Part shown: positions 44,747-51,577 of the stretch, piece by piece
How the letters are laid out: each line of letters starts with the position of its first letter
Position numbering within the stretch: the first letter of the stretch is position 1
Assembly (NCBI RefSeq): GCF_943372915.1
Contig: NZ_CALSAN010000001.1
Span: 1 to 64,000, forward strand
Direction of reading: 5' to 3'
Source of the DNA: Ferrovibrio terrae_A
Lineage (GTDB): Bacteria; Pseudomonadota; Alphaproteobacteria; Ferrovibrionales; Ferrovibrionaceae
DNA: 64,000 nucleotides
Notes under the pieces: generated by a model
Databases searched by the model: none
Seen by the model: only the letters and a program-made list of their open reading frames with translations
What the model was told of the DNA's origin: nothing
Position numbers and translations under genes: made by a program

Positions 44747-45112
44747 ATGAGCGAGCAGAAGAACACCTACAACGGCGGCTGCCATTGCGGCGCGGTGCGC
44801 TACAGCGTGATCACCGGCCACAATCCGCCGGTGATTTCCTGCAACTGCTCGATCTGTTCGAAGAAGGGCTCGCTGCTGAGCTTTGTGCCTGCCGACGATT
44901 TCAAGCTGATGGCCGGCAAGGATGCGGTGAGCGACTACCAGTTCAACACCATGAACATCCATCACCTGTTCTGCAAAACCTGCGGCGTGGAATCCTTTGC
45001 CACCGGCACCGCGCCGAACGGCGCCAAGATGGTGGCGATCAATGTGCGCTGCCTGGAAGGCTTCGATCTGGACTCGCTGGAGCCGGTGAAATACGACGGC
45101 AAGAGTCTGTAA
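44747..45112 (+). CDS. GFA family protein (CENP-V/GFA zinc fold)
   Basis: A 121-residue protein with the zinc-binding pattern of GFA proteins: Cys12 and Cys14 (GGCHCGAVRY), Cys32, Cys34 and Cys37 (SCNCSICSKKG), and Cys76 and Cys79 (FCKTCGV). Some family members bind glutathione or formaldehyde adducts; activity here is unproven. GGAG precedes ATG 44747. A truncated acetyltransferase follows seven bases after the stop. Confidence 0.92.
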   Translation: MSEQKNTYNGGCHCGAVRYSVITGHNPPVISCNCSICSKKGSLLSFVPADDFKLMAGKDAVSDYQFNTMNIHHLFCKTCGVESFATGTAPNGAKMVAINVRCLEGFDLDSLEPVKYDGKSL

Positions 45113-45119
45113 GACGGCC

Positions 45120-45198
45120 ATGCAGCACCGCTACAGCTTCCGCCCCATGACGGAAGCCGACCTGCCGATGCTGCGGCAATGGCTGCAGACACCGGATC
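45120..45198 (+). pseudogene. Truncated GNAT acetyltransferase (N-terminal remnant)
   Basis: The frame from ATG 45120 gives MQHRYSFRPMTEADLPMLRQ followed by WLQTPD, the start of an aminoglycoside-type GNAT acetyltransferase. Homology stops after 26 codons, exactly where the convergent outer-membrane gene ends (stop at 45197). The rest of the domain is not found up to 46380, so this is a remnant left by a deletion or insertion. Confidence 0.7.
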
Positions 45199-45973
45199 AG
45201 AAGTGCCAGGCGGTGCCGATGCGGAGGACATGCGAGGTCAGCTCCGCCTTGTTGTTGGTCCGGTAGGCCGCATTCGCAGCCGGGCTGCCGGGGACATTAT
45301 TGTTTTCGATCGTGCCCAGCTCGGCATAGAGATATTCCGCCTTGAGGCTCCAGGCCTTCGACAGGGCATATTCCATGCCGCCGCCAACGGTCCAGCCGAC
45401 CAGCATCTTGTCTTCCGCCAGGCCCTTGGACTGGTAAGCGATGTTGAGCTGCGTGAAGGTCTGGTCCACCCGGGCATGGGTCAGGGTGACACCGCCGGTG
45501 GCGAACAGCAGCAGGCTGCCGGAGAAAGCCTCCGGCACATATCCGACGCGCGGGCGCAGGCTGGCGAAGAAATCGGTTTCCACCTTCTGGTCTAGCCGGT
45601 AGACGCCGCCGGTCGCCGGCACCCTGGCCGTAACCGACGACGACTCCTTCAGGCCGAGATAGCCCGCCTCGCCTTCCAGGCCATAGACGATCCTGCTGCG
45701 CATGACCTGATAGCCGCCATAGAGGCCGCCGGTGAAAGCCGTAGAATCGAGGTCCGTCGTGCGGCGCCAGAAATTACCGTCGTTGATGTCAGTGGCGCTC
45801 GGGCCGTTAAAGCTTCCGGTCGGGTTGAGGCTCATCTCTGCCTTGCCCATGGCGGTGCCGACGGTGAGGCCGGTATAGAAGCCGGTCCAGTCGGGGTCCG
45901 CAGCCTGGGCCGTGCCGGCACAGCAAACAAGCCCGATGCAGGCCATCGTCATTCTGACCGATGTGTTACGCAT
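45197..45973 (-). CDS. Outer-membrane beta-barrel protein (Omp25/31-like)
   Basis: A 258-residue protein with a signal peptide (about 1-25, GTAQAAD) and an eight-stranded OmpA/Omp25-type barrel: DWTGFYTGLTVGTAMG at the N-terminus, FTGGLYGGYQVMRSRIVYGLEGEAGYLGL, GGGMEYALSKAWSLKAEYLYAELG and a C-terminal aromatic HVLRIGTAWHF recognised by BamA. GGGGAA precedes ATG 45973. The gene's 3' end abuts the broken acetyltransferase, so it may be a late arrival at this site. Confidence 0.88.
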   Translation of the reverse strand: MRNTSVRMTMACIGLVCCAGTAQAADPDWTGFYTGLTVGTAMGKAEMSLNPTGSFNGPSATDINDGNFWRRTTDLDSTAFTGGLYGGYQVMRSRIVYGLEGEAGYLGLKESSSVTARVPATGGVYRLDQKVETDFFASLRPRVGYVPEAFSGSLLLFATGGVTLTHARVDQTFTQLNIAYQSKGLAEDKMLVGWTVGGGMEYALSKAWSLKAEYLYAELGTIENNNVPGSPAANAAYRTNNKAELTSHVLRIGTAWHF

Positions 45974-46376
45974 GACCCAATTCCCCGGCAAAAACCCCGC
46001 CTTGGACGCGATAGCGTTTTCGCTCTGCATCCCCACAGGCTGACTGATTAACTCATTTTACCCGGGTGAATCTATAGTTAAGGTCGCTTAAATGGAGTTT
46101 ACGCCCGAGGCACAATCTTTAATTGCCAAACTATTTACACAGCACACCCCATGCGGTGACCGATCCCGATCCGGAAAAACGCCCGCGCCATCCGCGCCCA
46201 TGAGAAGGCCGGATTCAAACGGGATGACAAAGGTGGCTTGCGCGAGACGCCCCGATTAAAAACATCGTCACCCTCGACCTTGTGTCGAGGGTCCATCCCA
46301 TGGTTATCGCAGGCGGGATGGGACAGATGGGTCCTCGGATCAAGTCCGAGGACGACGGTTCTTTGTTTTACGTCAC
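45974..46376. other. Non-coding stretch between the barrel gene and the YkgJ-like gene
   Basis: About 400 bases without a credible gene. The half next to the barrel gene is AT-rich and should hold its promoter; ACCCGGGT near 46060 is a small palindrome. The other half holds copy B of the composite palindromic repeat (46267-46356). Confidence 0.6.
46267..46356. repeat. Composite palindromic intergenic repeat, copy B
   Basis: A 90-bp element starting GTCACCCTCGACCTTGTGTC and ending with a second hairpin GTCCTCGG-ATCAAG-TCCGAGGAC. It has the same two-hairpin design and spacing as copies A and C, with TCCATCCCAT...GGGATGGGA between the hairpins. Confidence 0.75.
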
Positions 46377-46691
46377 CTAAAACCGGTGATAGGCCCGCGC
46401 GATGAGGCATTCCTCGTCGCCGGGCTGGCAGTCGCGGCAGACAATGGGGCGCACATCATAGATGCCGCAGGCGACATGCTCGCCAAGTTTTCCAGACAGC
46501 GCCGAGCACCGGTCGCCATCGCAGCGCATCCGGCCCGCTTCGTCATCGACAAAACGGGCCGGGATGCGCGCGAGCGCGGCATCGTCTTCGAGCGAGAAGC
46601 GGGGCCAGTCGCGCGAATACGCGCAACAGGCACCACAGCTCTGGCAATCGAAGGACGCCGCGCCCGGGTCTTCTTTCGTCTGTTTGATCAA
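46377..46691 (-). CDS. YkgJ-family cysteine-cluster protein
   Basis: A 104-residue protein with the Cys16-X2-Cys19-X2-Cys22-Cys23 cluster (DCQSCGACC) and later Cys pairs (CDGDRC, CGIYDVRPIVCRDC), typical of YkgJ proteins that probably bind zinc or an iron-sulfur cluster. The start is TTG at 46691: an in-frame stop lies five codons upstream and no ATG precedes the cluster. It lies 28 bases downstream of cspA. Confidence 0.8.
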   Translation of the reverse strand: MIKQTKEDPGAASFDCQSCGACCAYSRDWPRFSLEDDAALARIPARFVDDEAGRMRCDGDRCSALSGKLGEHVACGIYDVRPIVCRDCQPGDEECLIARAYHRF

Positions 46692-46719
46692 GCGATGGCT
46701 CGATCAGGCAGGCGTCAGA

Positions 46720-46929
46720 TCAGGCGGCCTGCAGGCTGCGCACGGCAACCTTGCCCGAACGGCTGTCCTGCTCGGTGTCGAAGGAGACCTTCTGGCCCTC
46801 CGACAGCATGCTCATGCCAGCGCGCTCGAGAGCGGTGGCGTGCACGAACACGTCCTTGCCGCCGTCTTCCGGCTGAATGAAACCAAAACCCTTGGTGGAG
46901 TTGTAAAACTTAACGATACCAGTCTGCAT
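46720..46929 (-). CDS. cspA: Cold-shock protein (CspA family)
   Basis: A 69-residue single cold-shock domain with RNP1 (KGFGFI) and RNP2 (VFVH); it melts RNA secondary structure. ATG 46929 has AAGGAA six bases upstream. The upstream region holds mutually exclusive hairpins (47016-47042), which could form a temperature-sensitive leader. Confidence 0.95.
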   Translation of the reverse strand: MQTGIVKFYNSTKGFGFIQPEDGGKDVFVHATALERAGMSMLSEGQKVSFDTEQDSRSGKVAVRSLQAA

Positions 46930-47015
46930 GGGATATTCCTTAGTCCGTAGAGATGAGCCAGATGCACAAGCCACAACGATGCCGTGGCCCCCATATGGCT
47001 TTCGATGTTTTGGAG

Positions 47016-47042
47016 AGAGAGTCGGCTCTCTTAATAAGAGCC
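47016..47042 (-). promoter_or_regulatory. Overlapping alternative hairpins in the cspA leader
   Basis: AGAGAG (47016-47021) can pair with CTCTCT (47026-47031), or GGCTCT (47024-47029) with AGAGCC (47037-47042). The two pairings share bases 47026-47029, so they exclude each other. They sit 87-113 bases upstream of the cspA ATG. Confidence 0.4.
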
Positions 47043-47208
47043 TGGAGGTGCGCCCGGCAAAACCAGAGCGGACAGCCAGAAGGTCCGGCCAAAATGTCGA
47101 TGGCGCGGACCCTAGGCTTTAATTGCGGCGAATACAAGGCCGATCTTCGCTGCAGACCGGAGCATTGCATCCGCCGCCAAACCGCCAAATTCCGGGTGGC
47201 GTGGCGGT

Positions 47209-47961
47209 CTATTCGTAGCGTTCGAGGATCCGCCGCACCGCGCCGCTGCCGACAACGCGGCGCAGGGCGGCTTCGAGGCGGCCGGCCTGCTGCACCATCG
47301 GCGATTGCCGCGACACCACGATATAGGAGTCGCGGCCCGGCACGTGATAGGGCGACATCTGCAGCGGGAAGCCGGTCTGGCGCAGCAGCCACAGCGCCTG
47401 CAGCTCGGGCATGATCGCGGCATCGACGCGCCCGACCACGGCCAGTCGCAGCGCCGAGGTATAATCATCGACCGCAATCCGGACCAGGTCTTCGTCGGCA
47501 TCAAAGCGGTCGAAATAGGTGGCGCCGCGCAACACGGCGATGCTGCGGCCCCGCAGATCGTCATAGTCGCGGATCGGTGATGCCGTGCGCGCGTGGAGAA
47601 AAATCTTCGGCTCCTGCGGCAGCGGCGGTTCAAGATAGTGCAGATAGCCCTCGCGCTCGGCCGACCGGTTGGGGCCGAGCATGATATCGGCCTCGCCCGC
47701 CTGCATGACGCGGAAGGCACGCGCAAAGGGCAGCTCGATGAAGTCCAGCTGCAGACCGGTTTCGGCCGCCACCAGACGCAGGATGTCGACATAGATGCCG
47801 CTGTAATACGGCGCGCCATTGGCCGAGCCGACGATCCGATAGGGCGGCGCATCGTTTATAAGTACACGAGCAGTCGTCTGCGCCGCAGCGGCGAAAGACA
47901 ACAGGAGTGCCGCAGCAAAACAGGCTGGCAGCAGAAGCAGACGGGCGGCGCGCAGAAGCAT
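47209..47961 (-). CDS. Periplasmic solute-binding protein (SBP_bac_3-like)
   Basis: A 250-residue protein with a signal peptide (about 1-28, AAAAQ) and the amino-acid-binding-protein fold: NDAPPYRI..ANGAPYYSGIYVDILR, ETGLQLDFIELPFARAFRVM, DIMLGPNRSAEREGYLHYLEPP. No permease or ATPase gene is adjacent, so it may be an orphan receptor or sensor. The 247 bases between its stop and the cspA-side hairpins hold nothing clear. Confidence 0.85.
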   Translation of the reverse strand: MLLRAARLLLLPACFAAALLLSFAAAAQTTARVLINDAPPYRIVGSANGAPYYSGIYVDILRLVAAETGLQLDFIELPFARAFRVMQAGEADIMLGPNRSAEREGYLHYLEPPLPQEPKIFLHARTASPIRDYDDLRGRSIAVLRGATYFDRFDADEDLVRIAVDDYTSALRLAVVGRVDAAIMPELQALWLLRQTGFPLQMSPYHVPGRDSYIVVSRQSPMVQQAGRLEAALRRVVGSGAVRRILERYE

Positions 47962-48006
47962 GGCACCAGTTTACCGCTGGCCTGCAACCGGTGCCAAGCA
48001 ACTCGT

Positions 48007-48032
48007 GGATGCCCGGGCTTAGCCGTGGCATC
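48007..48032. repeat. Degenerate half copy of the composite palindromic repeat
   Basis: GATGCCCGGGCTTAGCC followed by GTGGCATCC is one hairpin arm of the intergenic repeat with a changed loop. It lies 16 bases from the left mutS-end duplicate. Confidence 0.55.
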
Positions 48033-48047
48033 CCCGCTTTCCGCTTT

Positions 48048-48086
48048 AGCCTTTCAGCAGCGCCTTGAGCTGGTACAGCAGGTCGA
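48048..48086. repeat. Direct repeat 1: displaced copy of the mutS 3' end
   Basis: 39 bases identical (one mismatch) to 48770-48808, the true mutS 3' terminus. Read on the minus strand it encodes DLLYQLKALLKG and a TAA stop, while the intact mutS ends with the same residues and a TGA stop. Confidence 0.9.
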
Positions 48087-48122
48087 ACTATCATTGTTCT
48101 AATCGCACTTCCGGGGGATGAC

Positions 48123-48764
48123 TTGGGACGAAACCGAACCTGGATGGCCCTGATGACGGCTATCCTGCTTGCCTTTATCGGTGGGTGCTCAAAAACCACG
48201 GCCCCGCAGACGCGCCTCATAGCTGCCTTACCTGCTGCTCTCGACACCATTCATATCGTTTATGTCAGCAGCGGCTTGCAGCCAGATTATTCGCGTATGC
48301 CATCCGGCTTTTCCATTTACGGCGAGATGAATGCAGCTCTGCAGACGCAGCGCGCCAACGCTGCCGCAACCAAGCTCAATAGCAAAGGCGTCCATAGTGT
48401 GGACGCAAAGATTATGAAACTGGCACCCGAAATCTTTCAGCGCAACGGATTGCAAGGGACTGTGACCACCTATGTGACCCAGCATCGTATGTTTGATGAA
48501 ATGAAATCCAAGGCCGAGGATGCAAAAGCCCGCGATCCGCAAAGGCCGATATACTGGTTGCTGATATGGCCGGCCAGCGGGGAGACAAGCACCTTCGGAT
48601 CTTCGCTGACCTTCGAGGCATCTCTCTGGAATCTGTCAGATCAGCGCAATTACTGGCGAAGCAACTATATGATGGCACTCGGCCGCAGCGATATCGACGA
48701 CGAAAAGGTCGAGCAGATGCTGTCCGCCGTTATCGGCACTTTAGTAGCAACCGCTCATCCTTGA
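48123..48764 (+). CDS. Lipoprotein of unknown function inside the mutS-end direct repeats
   Basis: A 213-residue protein starting with TTG at 48123 (GGGGGA five bases upstream); ATG 48144 is an alternative. The N-terminus ends in a lipobox, LLAFIGGC, so it should be membrane-anchored. The mature part has no recognised domain; segments include DTIHIVYVSSGLQPDY, PEIFQRNGLQGTVTTYV and IYWLLIWPASGETSTF..LTFEASLWNL, giving an alpha/beta impression. Composition is lower in G+C (48421-48540: 63 of 120) than its neighbours. It is the only gene between the two 39-bp repeats and is convergent with mutS. Confidence 0.75.
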   Translation: MGRNRTWMALMTAILLAFIGGCSKTTAPQTRLIAALPAALDTIHIVYVSSGLQPDYSRMPSGFSIYGEMNAALQTQRANAAATKLNSKGVHSVDAKIMKLAPEIFQRNGLQGTVTTYVTQHRMFDEMKSKAEDAKARDPQRPIYWLLIWPASGETSTFGSSLTFEASLWNLSDQRNYWRSNYMMALGRSDIDDEKVEQMLSAVIGTLVATAHP

Positions 48765-48767
48765 GTA

Positions 48768-51425
48768 TCAGCCCTTCAGCAGCGCCTTGAGCTGGTACAG
48801 CAGGTCGAGCGCCTGTTTCGGCGACAGCGCATCGACATCGGCCGTTTTCAGCGCCGCTTCGACGGCGGAGGGCGGTGCGACGACGGATGCCTTGGCTGGC
48901 GCGGCCAGCGAGAACAGCGGCAGGTCATCGATCAGCTTGGCGGATTTGCCGGTCTGGTCGGACTGTTCCAGCGTATGCAGCACCTGCGAGGCGCGCTGCA
49001 GCACGCCATCGGGCAGGCCGGCGAGCTTCGCCACCTGGATGCCGTAGCTGCGATCCGCGGCGCCCGGGCCGACCTCATGCAGGAAGATCAGCTCGCCATC
49101 CCACTCCTTCACCTTCAGCGTATGATTGGACAGCTGCGGCAGCTTTTCACTGAGCGCGGTGAGTTCGTGATAGTGGGTGGCAAACAGACCGCGGCAGCGG
49201 TTCTTTTCATGCAGGTATTCCACCACCGCCCAGGCAATGGAGAGACCATCGAAGGTGGCGGTGCCGCGGCCGATCTCGTCGAGGATCACCAGCGCGCGCG
49301 GGCCGGACTGATGCAGGATGGCGGCCGTCTCCACCATCTCGACCATAAACGTGCTGCGGCCGCGCGCCAGATCGTCGGCGGCACCGACACGGCTGAACAG
49401 CCGGTCGACCACGCCAAGCTCGGCTTTCATGGCCGGCACGAAGCTGCCCATCTGCGCCAGGATCGCGATCAGCGCATTCTGGCGCAGGAAGGTGGATTTA
49501 CCCGCCATGTTGGGACCGGTGAGCAGCCAGAGCTTCTGGCCTTCGGAGAGGTCGCAGTCGTTGGCGACAAAGCGTTCGCCCTGACCGGCGCGTTCGAGCG
49601 CGGTTTCCACCACCGGGTGGCGGCCGCCGGTGATGCGGAAATCGAGACTGTCGTCGATGCGCGGCCGCACCCAGCGGCGCTGCATGGCCAGATGCGCCAG
49701 CGCGGCGGCCACATCCAGCGCCGCCAGTGCGTTGGCGGCACGGGTGATCGCCTGGGCTTCTGACAACACCGCGCTGACCAAGCGATCGAAGATCTCCAGC
49801 TCCAGCGCCAGCGCGCGGTCGCCGGCCTGGCTGATTTTGCTTTCCAGCTCGCCCAGCTCCGGCGTGGCATAGCGCATGGCATTGGCCATGGTCTGGCGAT
49901 GGATATACTGCTGGCCCATCTTCGCCGCATGGGTGGGCGTGATCTCGATGTAATAGCCCAGCACGTTGTTGTGGCGGATCTTCAGGCCGGAAATGCCGGT
50001 CTCCGCCGCATACTTGTCCTGCAGCGCCGCGATATGGCGGCGGCTTTCATCGCGCAGGACGCGCAGTTCATCCAGCGGCGGGTGATGGCCTGGGCGGACA
50101 AAATTACCATCGCGCTGCATGAGCGGCAGTTCATCGGCCAGCGCTTCACTTAAGGACTGCACCAGCGCCGCATGGTCGCCGAGCGCATCGCGCAGGCCAA
50201 CCAGTTCGGGCGGCAGCGCGGTTTCAGCGGCAAGGCGCTGGCGCAGGTCGCCGGCCTGGGTGAGGCCATCGCGCATGGACGACAGATCGCGCGGGCCGCC
50301 GCGGCCCAGCGAAAGCCTTGAGAGTGCACGCGCCAGGTCCGGCACTTTCGACAGCGCGGTGCGGATATCGTCGCGCAGCCGCGGGGTGTCGACCAGGCAG
50401 GCCACGGCATCGTGGCGCGCGGCGATCAGCGCAATATCGGTGAGCGGCGCCTGCAGCCGTTGCGCCAGCAGCCGCGCACCGGCGCCGGTGAGGGTGGCAT
50501 CGATGCAGTCGAGCAGCGCACCGTCGCGCTGGCCCGATGTGGTTTCCACCAGTTCGAGATTGCGCCGGGTGGCCGGGTCGATCGCCATCACGCTGAGCGG
50601 CGGCTGCTTCACCGGCGGATCGAGGCGCGGCAGCTTGCCGCACTGGGTGAGGTCGACGTAATCGAGCAGGGCACCGGCGGCGCAGAATTCGGCGCGGCTG
50701 AAATCGCCATAGGCATCCAGCGCCGAAACGCCGAGCGCGGCTTTCAGGCGGCGTTCGCCGGCCACCGAGTCGAAGCGGGCCGAGGGCAGCGGCGAGAGGG
50801 CCGCCTCGCTCTGCTCAAGGATCGCCCGCAGTTCCGCCCGCGCCAGCAGCCCCTCGGGCAGCACCAGTTCGCGCGGGCTGACCCGGGCCAGATCGGCCGC
50901 AAGGCCTGCTGAGGTTGTTTCCGTCAGGCCGAATTCCCCTGTCGACAGGTCGAGCCAGGCCAGCGCCAGTGCGCCCTCGCTGCCGCCGCTTTGTGCAAGT
51001 GCAGCAAGATAATTGTTGCGCCGCGCATCCAGCAGGCTGTCTTCGGTGATGGTTCCCGGCGTCACCACGCGCACGACGTCACGTTTGACCACCGATTTGG
51101 AGCCGCGCTTCTTCGCGTCTGCGGGATCTTCCACCTGTTCGCAGACCGCGACCTTGAAGCCCTGGCGGATCAGGCGGGAGAGATAGGCTTCTGCCGCATG
51201 CACCGGCACGCCGCACATCGGGATCGGCTCGCCATCATGTTCGCCGCGCTTGGTCAGCGCGATATCCAGCGCCCGCGCCGCCCGGGCGGCGTCGTCGAAG
51301 AACAATTCGTAGAAATCCCCCATGCGATAGAACAGCAGGCATTCGGGGTATGCCGCCTTGATGGTCAAATATTGGGCCATCAGGGGGGACGTACCGGGGG
51401 GTAAGGCGAGTTCGGGTTTGTTCAT
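48768..51425 (-). CDS. mutS: DNA mismatch repair protein MutS
   Basis: An 885-residue full-length MutS: mismatch-binding Phe38-Tyr-Glu40 (RMGDFYELF), connector, lever and clamp domains, and the ATPase with Walker A LLTGPNMAGKSTFLRQNALI near 636 and Walker B ALVILDEIGRGTATFDGLS. It recognises mispairs and recruits MutL. Its last 12 codons and stop (48770-48808) are duplicated 722 bases away. Confidence 0.97.
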   Translation of the reverse strand: MNKPELALPPGTSPLMAQYLTIKAAYPECLLFYRMGDFYELFFDDAARAARALDIALTKRGEHDGEPIPMCGVPVHAAEAYLSRLIRQGFKVAVCEQVEDPADAKKRGSKSVVKRDVVRVVTPGTITEDSLLDARRNNYLAALAQSGGSEGALALAWLDLSTGEFGLTETTSAGLAADLARVSPRELVLPEGLLARAELRAILEQSEAALSPLPSARFDSVAGERRLKAALGVSALDAYGDFSRAEFCAAGALLDYVDLTQCGKLPRLDPPVKQPPLSVMAIDPATRRNLELVETTSGQRDGALLDCIDATLTGAGARLLAQRLQAPLTDIALIAARHDAVACLVDTPRLRDDIRTALSKVPDLARALSRLSLGRGGPRDLSSMRDGLTQAGDLRQRLAAETALPPELVGLRDALGDHAALVQSLSEALADELPLMQRDGNFVRPGHHPPLDELRVLRDESRRHIAALQDKYAAETGISGLKIRHNNVLGYYIEITPTHAAKMGQQYIHRQTMANAMRYATPELGELESKISQAGDRALALELEIFDRLVSAVLSEAQAITRAANALAALDVAAALAHLAMQRRWVRPRIDDSLDFRITGGRHPVVETALERAGQGERFVANDCDLSEGQKLWLLTGPNMAGKSTFLRQNALIAILAQMGSFVPAMKAELGVVDRLFSRVGAADDLARGRSTFMVEMVETAAILHQSGPRALVILDEIGRGTATFDGLSIAWAVVEYLHEKNRCRGLFATHYHELTALSEKLPQLSNHTLKVKEWDGELIFLHEVGPGAADRSYGIQVAKLAGLPDGVLQRASQVLHTLEQSDQTGKSAKLIDDLPLFSLAAPAKASVVAPPSAVEAALKTADVDALSPKQALDLLYQLKALLKG
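48770..48808. repeat. Direct repeat 2: 3' end of the intact mutS
   Basis: The right-hand copy of the 39-bp repeat. Together with 48048-48086 it brackets the lipoprotein gene, with 722 bp from start to start. Confidence 0.9.
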
Positions 51426-51577
51426 GCCGTCGGCGGTCGCGGGAAGACTCGATGCGAAATAATGCAGGCCGCAGACATAGCACAGGCGGCGGCTCTTTTA
51501 ACCCCTCGGCGCTTGGCCTTATGATGTGCCACGGGAGCACAACGCCCGCGTAAGCAACCGGAAAACCGCAGAGAAAA

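Noticed and set aside
44386..44766. Minus-strand frame through the 10-bp repeat array
   Set aside because: The 10-bp period shifts frame each unit and the product has no recognisable features.
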